DNA of 64,000 nucleotides from assembly GCA_035235625.1 (NCBI GenBank), contig CP141142.1, positions 15,034,995-15,098,994 on the forward strand. Direction: 5' to 3'. Both the position numbers and the translations under genes were made by a program. The notes beneath the pieces were generated by a model. That model saw only the letters and a program-made list of their open reading frames with translations, searched no databases and was not told the DNA's origin. The stretch is from Saururus chinensis. Lineage: Eukaryota > Streptophyta > Magnoliopsida > Piperales > Saururaceae. Shown piece after piece: positions 37,949 through 49,767 of this stretch. Numbering within the stretch: the first letter of the stretch is position 1; the number at the start of each line of letters is the position of its first letter.

Positions 37949-39205
37949 GTGGTGTGTTTGTGGTGTATGCGTGGTCGTCGCTCCTTACTTCCCCGATTAG
38001 TACCATTTAACCCTGAGCCTGAGCGGACATCTAGGAGAGCTGAGTTGCCCTTTACCTATATCCCTACACCCCCAAACTCTCCCACCAATTCCACCTCCCA
38101 CACTACTTCTACCCCCATCATGGCTGAACAGCAGTTAGTAGATGTACCACTCAAAGCTCTAAGGGAGTATTACACTCCCAATGAGTACACCTCCCCTTCA
38201 TGCTTTAGGTTGCCAGTGGTCGCTGCTCAAAATTATGAAATTAAGCCCAATGTCATTCAAATGCTTCCATCCTTTTATGGGCTTAATAATGAAAACCCGT
38301 ATACGCACCTAGATGACTTCTTGGAAATATTCACAACTTTTAAGCTCTCAAATTTAACCGATGAAGCTGTTAAACTTCGCCTTTTTCCTTTCACATTGAA
38401 AGATAAGGCTAAGGAATGACTTTACTCATTAGAGCCAAACATTATCACCACATGGGCCCAAATGCAACAAGAGTTCCTCAAAAAGTACTTCCCCATAGGT
38501 AAGACCAACCAAATGAGAAAGGCTATAACCACTTTTGCCCAACTTCCCACTGAACAGTTCCATGAGAGTTGGGATAGACTTAAGGACCTTCTTAGGAGGT
38601 GTCCTCATCATGCTATCCCTAAGTAGCAATTAGTGCAACATTTTTATGAGGGTCTTACTGAACAAAACCGTCATCTTGTTGATGCAAGTTGTGGGGGTAC
38701 CTTTTTGTTAAAAAATGAAAATGTGGTGGTATGGAAACTTTTTGAGGACTTGAGAAAAAATTCTCTTCAACATGCTACGTTGAATAGAAATGAGAGTGGA
38801 TTATCTACGTTGAACAATTTCCCCTCTAGGGGTGGCTTGTATGAAGTCAAAAACCCATTAGACATATCCTCTAAAGTTGATACTTTGAGTAGGAAGCTGG
38901 ACCTCCTTATGACTTCAACCCATCAGCCTACTCCCTTCACTCAAGATGCATGCACAATATGCCTTAGCCCAACCCATACTATCATTTAGTGCCCCTCTGC
39001 CTCTCAATTTCCTGAGCTTGTCCAAGACCATGTAAATGCCACCCAATCCTTCCCTAGGGCTGAGTACAATCCATTTTCAAATACATATAACACTGGGTAG
39101 AGGAATCATCCTAACTTTTCTTGGCGGACACAAAACAAGGGGTTATGGGTAACTAACCCCCTAGGCACCCATTCAAAGTCCCACCAGCCCATATCCACCA
39201 ACCTC
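37949..39205 (+). pseudogene. Athila Gag remnant
   Basis: Open from 37949 to a TGA at 38417-38419, then the same frame resumes. It shows a Gag core (NPYTHLDDFLEIF, VKLRLFPFTLKDKAKE, YFPIGKTNQMRKAI, ESWDRLKDLLRRCPHH) that would coat the element's RNA. A likely start is MAEQQLVD at 38119, though the family may start further upstream. In-frame stops lie at 38417, 38624, 38987 and 39100. Three of these sit where the family has Trp and one probably Gln, so they look like G-to-A or C-to-T changes. A frameshift lies between 39100 and 39208. Confidence 0.88.
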
Positions 39206-39207
39206 AA

Positions 39208-40101
39208 GTGCAACCTCCGTATGCCCAACCCAATAGGAGTCCAAGTTTTGAAGAAAAGGTCTTGAGTGCCCTGCAAAGCATTCAATCTCAATCCCAACTC
39301 CTCCACTCTCACACGCAATCTATAGCAAAGTTAAAAGCCCAAATTGGACAACTAGCCAATGCTATCAATAAGCGAGAGATGGGAACATTGCCGAGTCAGC
39401 CCCAACAAAAGCCTAAAGGTCAATGTGGAGTAGAGATAGTTAATTCCTCTAATGAACAAGTTCAGTCCATAACTACCCTTAGGAGTGGTCGACACATTGA
39501 TAATCAGGTTGGAGGGGAGTCCTTGGGTACCACAAATGAAGGGTTAGATAATCCAGCCCCTAATGAGTCTCATGAGTTAGAGAGTGAGCCAAATTCAAAG
39601 GAGTCAGTCTCTCCTTCCCCTTCCTCAAAGCCACAGTCTAAGACCTCTTCCGATGGATCTTATATCCCTAGGGCACCCTTTCCTCAGTGTCTTGACATGA
39701 CCCCACCATTTAGAAAGAGCACGACTACGATGGAGGATATTCTTGAGACTTTTAAACAAGTCAAAATTAATTTCCCCCTCTTAGATGCCATTAAGCAAGT
39801 CCCTGCTTATGCTAAGTTCCTCAAAGACCTATGCACTCAAAAGCGTAAATCCAATACCCATATGTCTAAGAAGGTCTTTCTCACTGAGCAAGTTAGCTCT
39901 CTTTTGAAGTTTGACACCCCACCTAAGTATAAGGACCCTGGAGTACCCACTATTTCTTGTGTCATAGGTGATCATTCCATCCATAGAGCCCTCCTTGACC
40001 TTGGTGCGAGTGTCAATCTACTCCCTTACTCGGTGTATGAGCAACTAGGGTTAGGAGAATTGTAGCCTACATCAGTTACCTTGTAGCTAGCCGACCGTTC
40101 T
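39208..40101 (+). pseudogene. Athila Gag-Pol linker and aspartic protease
   Basis: Frame open 39208-40065. The linker has the TLRSGRHIDNQ motif common in Athila polyproteins (about 39475) and a Ser/Pro-rich stretch. The protease region follows, with KVFLTEQVSSLL and the active-site segment LLDLGASVNLLPYSVYEQLG (about 39995-40050). Here the catalytic Asp is followed by Leu-Gly rather than Ser/Thr-Gly. TAG stops at 40063-40065 and 40084-40086 split the protease from the next open frame, which is in phase. Confidence 0.88.
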
Positions 40102-42837
40102 GTGCGTAAGCCTCGAGGAGTCATTGAGGATGTCTTAGTGAAAGTTGACCGGTTCTTCTTCCCTGTTGACTTTCTTGTTTTAGATATGGAACCTGTCTGC
40201 AATACCACACACCCAATCCCTGTCATTCTAGGTCGCCCCTTCCTTTCCACTGCTAATGCTTGTATCAATTGTCGAACGGGAGTGATGGAGATATCCTTTG
40301 GGAATATGAATGTGAGGCTCAATGTGTTCCATGCATCTAACCAGCCACCTGTTGAGTGTGACTTTGAGTGCTTAATGGTTGACCATTTAGATGACCTAGT
40401 CAATGAAGCCCTCCCCCTTACCCTAATGAGAGATGCTCTTGAAATGACTTTACTACACCCAGGGTTAGAGGAGTCCACTATTGACCCATCTTTGGAGGAG
40501 GTCCATAGCCAACTAGTGGCTGCTAGTGTTCCCGAGTCTTCCTCTTGGAAGCTCCAGGTAGAGCCCTTACCTATATCAGCCTCCAAACCTCTTAAGCCCT
40601 CCATAGAGTCACCACCTAAGCTTGAATTGAAAAACTTACCCAACTCTCTCAAGTATGCCTTCTTGGGACCCAAGGACACTCTCCCAGTCATTATTTCCTC
40701 TAGTTTGATTAGTGACCAAGAGAGTAGATTCCTTACCGTCCTTGTCACTCATAGGAGAGCCATAGGATGGACGGTAGCTGACCTTAGGGGGATTGACCCA
40801 TCCATTTGTATGCACAGGATCCACTTAGAGGATAAGGCCAAACCCTTGAGAGAAGGACAACGAAGGTTGAACCCTAACATGCGGGAGGTAGTCATAAAGG
40901 AGGTGGTTAAGCTTTTAGATGCAGGTATCATATACCCTATCACTGATAGTGAATGGGTGAGTCCTACCCAGGTTGTTCCCAAGAAGTCTAGATTCACTAT
41001 TAAGTCCAATTCATCAGGAGAGTTAGTCCCTACTAGGGAAACCACAGGGTGGAGAGTGTGTATAGACTATCGGAAGTTGAATTCCATGACCCGAAAGGAC
41101 CATTTTCCCTTGTCATTCATTGACCAGATCTTAGAGAAGCTAGCAGGTCAGGACTTCTATTGCTTTCTAAATGGCTACTCCGGGTATAATCAGGTACCTG
41201 TGTTTCCAGGGGATCAGGAGAAGACCACCTTCACTTGTCTGTTTGGTACATTTGCTTATAGGCGTATGCCATTTGGTTTGTGCAATGCTCCTGCTACATT
41301 TCAGCGTTGTATGATGTCCATATTTTCTGATATGATTGATAAATTTTTGGAAGTTTTTATGGATGATTTTTCTGTTTTTGGTGCTTCATTTGATGAGTGT
41401 CTCCATAATTTATCTCTTGTGCTTAAACATTGTGAGGAGACTAATTTGGTTTTGAGTTGGGAAAAGAGTCATTTTATGGTTCAAGAGAGCATTATTTTAG
41501 GTCATGTTGTTTCCAAACGTGGTATTGAAGTAGACAAGGCCAAAGTTGACCTAATAGCTAACTTGCCTCCACCCACTACGGTAAGACAAGTTCGTTCCTT
41601 TCTTGGCCATGCCGGTTTCTATAGGCGATTCATCAAGGACTTTAGTAAGATTTCCCGGCCCTTGTGTCATTTGTTGGCTCAGGATGTTCCTTTTGAATTT
41701 GATGATGCTTGTACGAAAGTTTTCACCAAGCTTCGTACACTCCTCTCTACCACCCCTATCATTCAGCCCCCTGATTACTCCCTACCCTTTGAGATTATGT
41801 GTGATGCCTCTAACTATGCTGTGGGCGCAGTCCTTGGCCAAAGAGTGAACAAAGTCCCCCATGTCATTTATTACGCTAGTAAGACCCTTTCTGATGCCCA
41901 ATTGAACTATACCACTACAGAAAAGGAATTGCTAGTTGTTGTCTATGCCCTTGATAAATTCCGATTGTACCTTTTAGGGTCAAAAATCATTATCTTTTTT
42001 GACCTTGCAGCCTTACACTACCTTCTTTCTAAGAAGGATACCAAGCCTAGACTCATCCGATGGATTTTGCTCCTTCAAGAGTTCAATTATGAGATTAAAG
42101 ACAAAAAGGGTGTTGAGAATGTTGTGGCTGATCATTTGTCTAGGATCTTACTTGAGGAACCTTCCAACCCTAAACCACTTCATGATTCTTTCCCCGATGA
42201 GCAACTCTTTGTTGTCCCTACCAATTCACCCCCTTGGTTTGCCCATATTGTTAATTATCTTGTTGTGGGTCGCATTCCCTCTAATTGGACTAAACAGGAC
42301 AAAGATTTATTCTTTTCTCATGTTAAGCACTATTATTGGGATGACCCCGATCTTTTTAAGTTTGGTTCTGACCAGATTATTCGCCGATGTGTGCTTGATA
42401 GTGAATTCCATAGTATTCTCACATTTTGTCACTCTCACGCTTGTGGCGGTCATTTTGCAGGAAAGAAAACTGCTGCTAAGGTTCTTCAAAGTGGATTCTA
42501 CTGGCCCACCTTGTTTAGAGATGCTCATGAGTTTTGTAAGTCTTGTGATAGATGTCAGCGACTAGGGGCCCTTTCTCGGAGAGACATGATGCCTCTCCAA
42601 CCCATCCTCATTGTTGAGATTTTTGATGTTGGGGGAATCGATTTTATGGGAGCATTTCTGCCCTCCTTTGGCTACACTTATATTTTGGTCGCTGTTGATT
42701 ATGTTTCCAAATGGATTGAAGCCATAGCGACAAAAACCAATGACCATAAGGTTGTGGTGGCATTTCTCAAGGAACATATTTTTTGTCGATTTGGTACACC
42801 TAGGGCAATCATTAGTGATGGGGGTAGTCACTTTTGA
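40102..42837 (+). CDS. Athila Pol core: protease end, RT, RNase H, integrase start (911 codons open)
   Basis: The ATG is an internal Met, not a true start. Residues from the fragment start: protease end 1-60; RT about 245-500, with [16 protein letters not shown] and MDDF near 420; RNase H about 560-680, with MCDAS, EKELL and ADHLSR; integrase zinc finger near 775-815 ([16 protein letters not shown]); catalytic D in IDFMG near 847 and D in ISDGGS near 905. The Glu of the DDE triad lies beyond a TGA at 42835-42837. It would copy and insert the element. The frame is long enough that loss of function is probably recent. Confidence 0.93.
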   Translation: MRKPRGVIEDVLVKVDRFFFPVDFLVLDMEPVCNTTHPIPVILGRPFLSTANACINCRTGVMEISFGNMNVRLNVFHASNQPPVECDFECLMVDHLDDLVNEALPLTLMRDALEMTLLHPGLEESTIDPSLEEVHSQLVAASVPESSSWKLQVEPLPISASKPLKPSIESPPKLELKNLPNSLKYAFLGPKDTLPVIISSSLISDQESRFLTVLVTHRRAIGWTVADLRGIDPSICMHRIHLEDKAKPLREGQRRLNPNMREVVIKEVVKLLDAGIIYPITDSEWVSPTQVVPKKSRFTIKSNSSGELVPTRETTGWRVCIDYRKLNSMTRKDHFPLSFIDQILEKLAGQDFYCFLNGYSGYNQVPVFPGDQEKTTFTCLFGTFAYRRMPFGLCNAPATFQRCMMSIFSDMIDKFLEVFMDDFSVFGASFDECLHNLSLVLKHCEETNLVLSWEKSHFMVQESIILGHVVSKRGIEVDKAKVDLIANLPPPTTVRQVRSFLGHAGFYRRFIKDFSKISRPLCHLLAQDVPFEFDDACTKVFTKLRTLLSTTPIIQPPDYSLPFEIMCDASNYAVGAVLGQRVNKVPHVIYYASKTLSDAQLNYTTTEKELLVVVYALDKFRLYLLGSKIIIFFDLAALHYLLSKKDTKPRLIRWILLLQEFNYEIKDKKGVENVVADHLSRILLEEPSNPKPLHDSFPDEQLFVVPTNSPPWFAHIVNYLVVGRIPSNWTKQDKDLFFSHVKHYYWDDPDLFKFGSDQIIRRCVLDSEFHSILTFCHSHACGGHFAGKKTAAKVLQSGFYWPTLFRDAHEFCKSCDRCQRLGALSRRDMMPLQPILIVEIFDVGGIDFMGAFLPSFGYTYILVAVDYVSKWIEAIATKTNDHKVVVAFLKEHIFCRFGTPRAIISDGGSHF

Positions 42838-44090
42838 AACTGTTCCTTTGAAGCTCTTCTTTGAAGATATTCCGTCACACATAAAGTTGCAACCCCCTAC
42901 CATCCTCAGACCAATGGTCAAGTAGAGGTGTCTAATCGTAGATTAAGAAAATCCTTGAGAAAACAGTGCACCCTGATCGAAAAGATTGGTCCATGCGTCT
43001 TAATGATGCCTTATGGGCATATCAGACCGCTTATAAAGCCCCCATTGGCATGTCCCCTTACCGTCTTGTTTACGGTAAGGAGTGTCACTTACTCGTTGAG
43101 TTGGAGCACCGTGCTTTTTGGGCCATTAAGGGGCTGTTTGGGTATTGAATCGTGAGAAGATTTAGCCGATTCAGTGTCAATTCAGCACTGAATTATTAGA
43201 ATCTTGTTTGTGTACTGAAGCTGCGCTGAATTAAAAATTCAGCACTGTAGTAAGATTCAGTCTGTTTCAGCCTGAATCACTGAATCACCTCATGAGGTGA
43301 TTCAGTCGATTCAGTCTCCTAATCACCGTTTTGAAAATTACAGATTCTATTATTTTTTAATGGTTATCGTTCATATCGATTTGAGCTTCGAAAAACGTGT
43401 CATATTAGTAGGGCCCACTTTAAAAGTTCAAAATTACCTACCCTTGTGGGATCTTGTTTGATAGAGCTTGAATTTAGAAGTGTAATGGTACCAAGAATGT
43501 GCATATCCGAGTTCGAAAGAGAGAGTTAGAGGTGTTTAAAGTTTTAAGACTGGGTTTGACGTGACATCTGAATTTATTTTAACAAATTCTATAGCCAAAC
43601 GTAATTCATAATCAGCGATGAATTTACTGAATTGAATTGCTACTGAATCGAATCGCTACTGAATTAATTCAGTACCCAAACGACCCCTAAATCATTTAAT
43701 TTCGACATGGACAAAGCTGGTTCCCACCGCAAACTCCAACTTAATGAATTGGAAGAGATGCGTCATGAAGCTTACGAGAGTGCCAAATTATATAAACAAA
43801 GGACTAAGGCTCTACATGACTGTTTAATCCATCAAAAGTCCTTTGCACCTAACCAGAAAGTTTGGCTCTTTAATTCTAAATTATGTCTCTTCCCAAGTAA
43901 GCTTAGATCTCGCTGGGATGGCCCCTATGTCATTAATCAGGTTTTCCCTCATGGAGCAATTGAAATCTCTGACCCACAAGATAATCGGGTTTTTAAAGTT
44001 AATGGTCAGAGACTTAAGCCTGTCATCGAGAGAGATATTGAGAGGGGTGACATTGACTCCATTGATTTGATTGATCCATTAATACATTAA
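42838..44090 (+). pseudogene. Athila integrase end, split by a MITE
   Basis: After the TGA at 42835 the homology continues (TPYHPQTNGQVEVSN near 42893-42937), with another TGA near 42862, then shifts frame at about 42938. The frame open from 42966 carries [20 protein letters not shown] and [11 protein letters not shown]. It runs to about 43129, is interrupted by the MITE, and resumes from about 43690 to the TAA at 44088 with NELEEMRHEAYESAKLYK, SRWDGPYVI and VNGQRLKPVIE. Insert plus target duplication is 561 bp, a multiple of three, so phase is kept, but the insert has stops. Confidence 0.9.
43130..43687. mobile_element. Tourist/PIF-Harbinger-like MITE (558 bp)
   Basis: Flanked by TAA on both sides (43127-43129 and 43688-43690), the 3-bp target typical of Harbinger-type elements. 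Ends are inverted repeats: GGGGCTGTTTGGGTATTGAAT versus GGGGTCGTTTGGGTACTGAAT. Removing insert plus one TAA restores an uninterrupted integrase reading, so the edges are exact. The ends are rich in ATTCAG/CTGAAT motifs. No ORF, so it would depend on another element's transposase. The middle (about 43385-43530) resembles the U3 of the chromovirus LTR. Confidence 0.9.
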
Positions 44091-44991
44091 GGGAGTGCAC
44101 ACTGTCTAGCTGAAGACAATAAACTTAGCGCTTCTAGGGAGGCAACCCTTGTTTTATTCGGTTTGTTTTTATGTTTATTTTCTCTTTTTTTTTTAATTAT
44201 AGTTAACTTTCCTTTATTTAATCCATTTCATGATTTTTTTATTTAGTGGTTTTAGTTAATTAACTGGATTTTTTTTATTTTTTTATTTATTTAAAAAAAA
44301 ATTGTGTTTTATTGTTCGATCGGGACTGTTCCCGATCGATCGGCCAGATCGAACGGTAAGTGTGTTGTTCGAACGGGCAAGTCATCAATTTCATCCCGTG
44401 CGCCGGCCAGTTCGGTTCCGCTGTTGTTTTTCCTCCGCCGTCTTCCGTACCTTGTCCGGCGAGCTTTTCGTCCAACAATCATCCCTCCTCTCCGATTTCT
44501 CGTGTAGAATCCCTTTCCGGAGTCCATTTGAGCTGAATTGTCCTCTATTTCACGTTGTCCCTTTGTTTCACCGATAAGCCCCAAATTCAATTTTTGAATT
44601 TTTCTTTCATTTTTGACTAAATCAGGTGCAATTTTTTGTGGAAATTTGTTAGAAACGTCTTGTATACTTTCGATTGATCGTTTGGTACAATTTGATTGAA
44701 TGAATGATGCATTGTGTAAGTTGGATTTCAAATTTTTCATTCCGCACTATTTTTGTCGAAAATTCCAATTTTTGTGGCTTTCATGAATCAGTTTATATGT
44801 ACTTGTTGTACTAAATATGCTTAGTTTTTACTTGTACATATTATACTCTGATTTGGGACATTTCTGCTCTTTTTTTTTCTTTCTAGGGGTATTTTTGTAA
44901 TTTGACATTATTGGGCGTGTACAAAATTTTTCTACTTTCCAGTCACTTCCATATCACTTTTAGCACTTGTTTTAGAGCTTTTTGCAGATCT
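44091..44991 (+). other. Non-coding spacer between integrase and third ORF
   Basis: T-rich, no conserved ORF. It holds the perfect hairpin CGATCGGGA-ctgt-TCCCGATCG (44317-44338), then GATCGAACGGTAAGTG (44347-44362), whose exact reverse complement is in the 3' LTR (48253-48268), and GTTCGAACGGGC (44367-44378), a direct match to 48306-48317. AACGGTAAGTG looks like a splice donor and TTTTTTGCAG just before the third ORF (44977-44986) like an acceptor, which could allow a spliced RNA; this is inference. Confidence 0.6.
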
Positions 44992-46128
44992 ATGGCACAC
45001 GGTTCTCGTCCTAATGCTCCGAAGAAGAGGAAGGGCACCTCTTTTACTTCACGTGTTTCATCTTCTACTACCGCCGCTGCCGATCTACCTCTTCATGCTA
45101 TTGTTTACGAGTGACAGGTGAAGTTTGTCCCCACCATTACTGCTGCCCAGTCATGGCTTATGGAGCGAGAGGATTGTTACTCCTTTTTCTCACAGATTGC
45201 AGCCCCTGACGCTCGCGTACATCATGAGCAGGTCCGATCTTTTTATGCATCCGCCGTTCTTAATGAGATGGGATATATTGTCAGCACCATTGGAGATATT
45301 ACAATCACTGTCACACAAGATCTCATAGCTACAGTGATGGGTCTCACGTGCTCCAACTTCACTTATCCCTCTTTTGCTGATTTTGCTTTTCCTGATGAGT
45401 ATACTATCACGGGGACTCTTATGGGACAGGAGCGAGGCCCATCCCTCACATATGGATTGCCAGCTTCTCTCATGATGCGGGACTATCGTTTTGCACATCT
45501 GATATTGGAGTATGACATATGGTTCCGCCGTCATGAGAAGGTTGACTTCACCTTAGCTCACCTTCTTTATGTTCTGGGTCATGCGGAGCGGATTCACATC
45601 GACTTGCCCTCCTTTGTCTTCGCACGGATGGCAGATATAGTTTCTGGACCAGTGGATGCTCGATTAGCTTTTCCATTTCTTTTGGAGCGGATTTTTGTTC
45701 ACTTTCAGTTGGATTTTCCTTCATATGCACCCACGAGCCGAGGTTTAGGGGTCATTTCCCTGGCGACCCTAAACCGGATGATCACACATCATCCGCCTCG
45801 ACCAGCATTCGACGAGGTGAATGAGGAGGAGCTAGCCACATAGGGTGTACCAGAGGTTGCAGCTGAGCAGCACATTCTAGCACATGCTAACGACTCTTTC
45901 CTTGAGATGGAGCATTGTCTTCGCGGACATATTGATTCTTCTCTGGCACAGTTTCAGACGAGGCTTACTGCCCATATAGATGCTCAGATGACTGCTCAAA
46001 TGACTGAGATGAGGGGACTTATACAGGGACTAGCTGATTTGATTCGTAGCCAATCAGCTCCGGCAGACGCAGATGATAGTGACTAGAGTTATACTGATGC
46101 CGATGATTCTGATGATACTGATATTTAG
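44992..46128 (+). pseudogene. Athila third ORF (env-position, putative plant transposon protein type)
   Basis: The ATG (MAHGSRPNAPKKRK) starts a basic N-terminus resembling a nuclear signal. An in-frame TGA lies at 45112-45114; then 45118-45843 is open (241 codons) with VRSFYASAVL, GDITITVTQDLIATVMGL and HLLYVLGHAERIHIDLPSFV. After TAG 45841-45843 the same frame continues through an amphipathic, coiled-coil-like stretch (LEMEHCLRGHIDSS to QMTAQMTEMRGLIQGL) and an acidic Asp-rich tail, with TAG at 46084 and a final TAG at 46126. Such ORFs occupy the envelope position in Athila elements, but I see no signal peptide or membrane segment. The pattern resembles domains annotated as putative plant transposon protein. 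Function unknown. Confidence 0.8.
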
Positions 46129-47813
46129 CTGTGTAGGGGCTATTTTTATCTTTTATTTTTATTTTTATTTTTTTATTTTTATTTTTTATTTTTATTTTTT
46201 TGTTGATTATCTCTTTTCTGGGAGATTGGTATTTTAGGTTTGGGAAATTGCTCTTTACCTGTATGTTTCTCATGTTTTCTCAATCCTATGTACTTCACTT
46301 TTCAAATTAGTGGATCAGTTATGCTTTCAGGTGATATCTTTATTTCCCTCTCTTACTTATTCTTGTCATTGTAGTATATATTTTCTTTAACATTGAGGAC
46401 AATGTTCAGTTTAGGTTTGGGGGTGTAGAAAGATATTTTTCTACCTTATTTTTCTTTTAGGATGTTTTAGAGTATTTTTTAGTTTTTGTTTTGTTTTCTT
46501 TTCTTTTAAGTGGGTTTTATCGCTTATTTTCTTTTAAAAGTATATGTCTGTTTTTAAAGAGATCAATTTCATGAAGAAAGTTCAAGTAATTAATTAAGTG
46601 ATGAAAATGATTAAGTGAGTAATTTCTATTTTATTTTCTTTATCTTGGATAATTGTGCTTATAATTTTAAATCACATTTCACACACATGAAACTTGTAGG
46701 AATATAATTTTATGATTTATTACTTGTAATCTTAGTGGGATATCTTTAACTGAGCATATATTTTTGAAAACTTGGCAATTGAGTAATTTTTAATATTTTA
46801 TGATAGATCTTTATGTTTAGCTTTTATTTGAAAAAAATGGGATAAGTGTGTGAAGAAAAAAAAAGAATGAGAAAAAAAATTTAAAAAAAAAAGTTGAAAA
46901 AAAATTGAATGAGAAAAAAATGTTGAAAAAAAAAAGGTTTGTTTCTCTTTTTACCGAGTAACCGGACCTTGTGCCTAGGCAAGTATAAGGGATCGCGTCA
47001 AAAGGTGAAAAGTTGAGATAAATTCTTTTATGACTTGCTTGGTTCTGTAGCCTTTATAGTTCGAGTTATTAAGCTTGAGGGGTGTTTCAACACCTAGTGC
47101 CTTGAGCCAACTGGATTAGGGACACTGGCCTAATGCTTGTTATATGGATTATTTAGAAAGCTTAATAGAACTAAGTATTGCACAAGTTATATTTTGAAGT
47201 ATATTATGCTCTTATTCCCTGAATTTAATTGAAATTATTACCTGAGGGTTTATTATGAGGTGTTAGAGATGAAAGATTGTCATTGTTATATTTTTGAGTT
47301 AGTAAACTTTAATGAGCTTGGTTAATGAGTCACATAAGATATGCTTGTTAATAAAGAATGAAATCATATGACTATAAAGTTTCTACACTTTATGATTTTG
47401 AAATGTATATATGTAGTTGCACAATTATTTCTAAGATGGGGTTATAGAATGAATTATTCCTTATTGAAAGTGATTAGATCTTAATTATTTACTTGTTTCA
47501 AGTATTTGTGGTTGGTTCTTTTTAAAAATAGTTATGTGTTTTTAAGAGAAGATTGTTTTTTCCAAATTTTTGTTTTCTTGTTTGTTTGTTTTATTTTTTT
47601 TAGGTTTTGATGTTTGTGGGTATCATTACTGCAAACCCTCACGATACACAACTCGTCCAACTAGGGACACCTAGGGGTTTAAAGGCTTGTTGCATACGCT
47701 AAATGCAATCGTGATTCCCTACGAAAGTGACTTTTATTTATTTTTCTAGATTAGTTGTTTTATTTTGTTTTTGTTTTGCTCGAGGACTAGCAAAATATAA
47801 GTTTAGGGGTATT
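46129..47813 (+). other. Athila 3' non-coding region with two purine tracts
   Basis: No gene. An (ATTTTT)n-like run is at 46143-46200. TTGAGGACAATGTTCAGTTT and the following AGGTTTGGGGGTG (about 46393-46425) resemble the purine-tract region usual in Athila/Tat elements. A second, CGAGGACTAGC then GTTTAGGGGTATT (about 47780-47813), directly abuts the 3' LTR and is the functional-looking polypurine tract. An A-rich repeat of GAGAAAAAAA type lies at 46850-46935. Confidence 0.75.
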
Positions 47814-49246
47814 TGATAAATATAAAATATATATCTATTTTATATGCCTTTTTACCTTATTTGCTAGTATAGATTAGGTTAATTAAGAGTTAGTTATAGT
47901 TTATTTAGATTAAGATAGAAATTAGTATTTTAGTTTAATTATTAATAATTTTATAGTTATTAGTAGTTTAGATATGTATTTGAACAAAGTTGGGATTTTA
48001 ATTATATTGTACATATCTAAAATGTGATGTTTTTATGTTTTGTAGGTAAAGTGCGCTTATTAAGGTACTTGGATGATGTTTGAAATAATTAAAAATAGTT
48101 TTGACATGCTTTAAAGTGATTTGGACAACTTTTCGGAGTTATAAACAAGTTGGAAATTAAGATGGACATGAAGAAAAGCTTAATGAACAAAATATGGATT
48201 GTCCAGAAAAATTGTCCAGATTGCAGAAACACTGTAGCCATTTGAACGGGGTCACTTACCGTTCGATCGAGATAACATGATTTTGAAGCAAAACTCAGTT
48301 CAAGCGTTCGAACGGGCATGCAGGGCGTTAGAACGGCATAACGTGCAGTTTCCTAGTTTTAGCCAATTTTCAATCCTTTTCATATTGGACTTCTTCCTAC
48401 GGATCTTATACTTATAAAAAGACATATTTGGCTTAAAACCAGAGGATTCTAGTAGATTTTCTGAAGAGAAAAAGGAAGAAAAAGATGGAAGAGAACTCAA
48501 AGCTTTCAATGGAGATTCTAGTGCTTTTTTCTACAATGGAAGGCTAGACTTTTCTTTTACTTAGGAGTTGATGAAGCTATAGATAAGTTTCAGTTTCTTT
48601 TCTTTTTAATTTAGATATCAGTTGTGAATGATGACAATTGTATGACAAAAATTTCCTTTTTAATGGAAGAACTTTTCATGTTTATTCAAATCTATGTTGA
48701 TTTATTGTCTTGTAGATAATAGATTGATGTAGTTTTGATATTTTGATCAATTCTAATTTCTGTGATTTAGATGAGATGGCCATACAATAGTTTTAATGTT
48801 CAGATAATTAATGACTTGGATGAGTTATACTAAGATTAGACGGGTCATGCCTATAGCTAATTTAGTGTAGATGATTCGTGCTATTGTCGAAGATAGCTCA
48901 TGCCATGGAATTTAATTAATGATTCTTTCTAAAGTAATTCTAGCTTGTAGCTGAGAATACTTGTTCATATTTTCACTAAATTTAAATTAAAATTTAAGGA
49001 ATTGTTATTGTTCTATAGTGGATTCAATTTCCTAAGTAAATTCCATCATATTAATCTCTTGTTTTCAAACTAGTTGATTTCTTTCCTTTACCTAATTAAA
49101 GTTTAAGTTTGATTTAGTTTTCAATCAGCAAATTCTTCTTTAGATTTAGTAATAATTCATCTGTCCCTGAGGTTTGACAACCCTTAAATACTCATCTTAG
49201 TACAATAACCTTGTACACTTGCAAATGGTTTAATTATAAACGATCA
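47814..49246 (+). repeat. Athila 3' LTR (1433 bp)
   Basis: Same length as the 5' LTR and collinear with it. Differences, mostly transitions, are spread along it, densest near 48050-48250. Ends AACGATCA, followed by the GGTGG target copy. Confidence 0.95.
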
Positions 49247-49251
49247 GGTGG

Positions 49252-49767
49252 CAAACTAAGTCTTCGGTGGCTGGTTTGGCCCAAAAACATAGAAAAATGA
49301 AGCTCTAATTGCAAAAAGAAAAGAGGGAAGAGGGGGTGCAATAGCGGCCTAGGACGGTGCCACCCAGCCGATGACGACCAGACAGTAGGTCCACAACGGA
49401 GAAGTGGTGTTGCGTCACCAAGAAACCACAATGAGGTGGGGTGGGTTCTTCGTCCCACCTAGAAACAAGTTGAACGTGATCCTTTATATTTTTAAATATT
49501 TTTCAACATAATACCAAGCAAGATGTTTACTGGTAGTAGGAAATAAAATTGTTGCAAACAAATTTAGACAAAGAAGAAAAACATAATCTTCATTGTGGAC
49601 CCTTGTTTTCCTTTTAATGCGTCTTCTAAAGCATTTGCAATATAGTTTGAAGTCATCAAGCTATCATTTGGAAAATGTTTAATAATAAATTTTGTCAAGG
49701 TCGTCTTTGTAGAATAAGTTTTTAATAGGCACCCACCCATTGGAATACAAAATATTAATGGTACATG
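49252..49767. other. Pre-insertion spacer, right part
   Basis: Continues 35885-36215 beyond the Athila element. No gene recognised; becomes AT-rich after 49480. Confidence 0.5.

Larger units (their letters stand above)
36216..49246 (+). mobile_element. Complete Athila-type Ty3/gypsy retrotransposon (13,031 bp)
   Basis: Two LTRs of exactly 1433 bp, TGATAA...GATCA, are flanked by GGTGG on both sides (36211-36215 and 49247-49251). An Athila-type primer site, Gag, PR-RT-RNaseH-INT, a third ORF after integrase and a polypurine tract are all in place. By eye the LTRs differ at a few percent, mostly C/T or G/A. The coding part is broken by several stops and shifts and by a 558-bp MITE, so the copy cannot make all its proteins. 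Confidence 0.95.

Noticed and set aside
45190-45534. Reverse-strand 114-codon ORF opposite the Athila third ORF
   Set aside because: Shadow of the real frame, no independent support.
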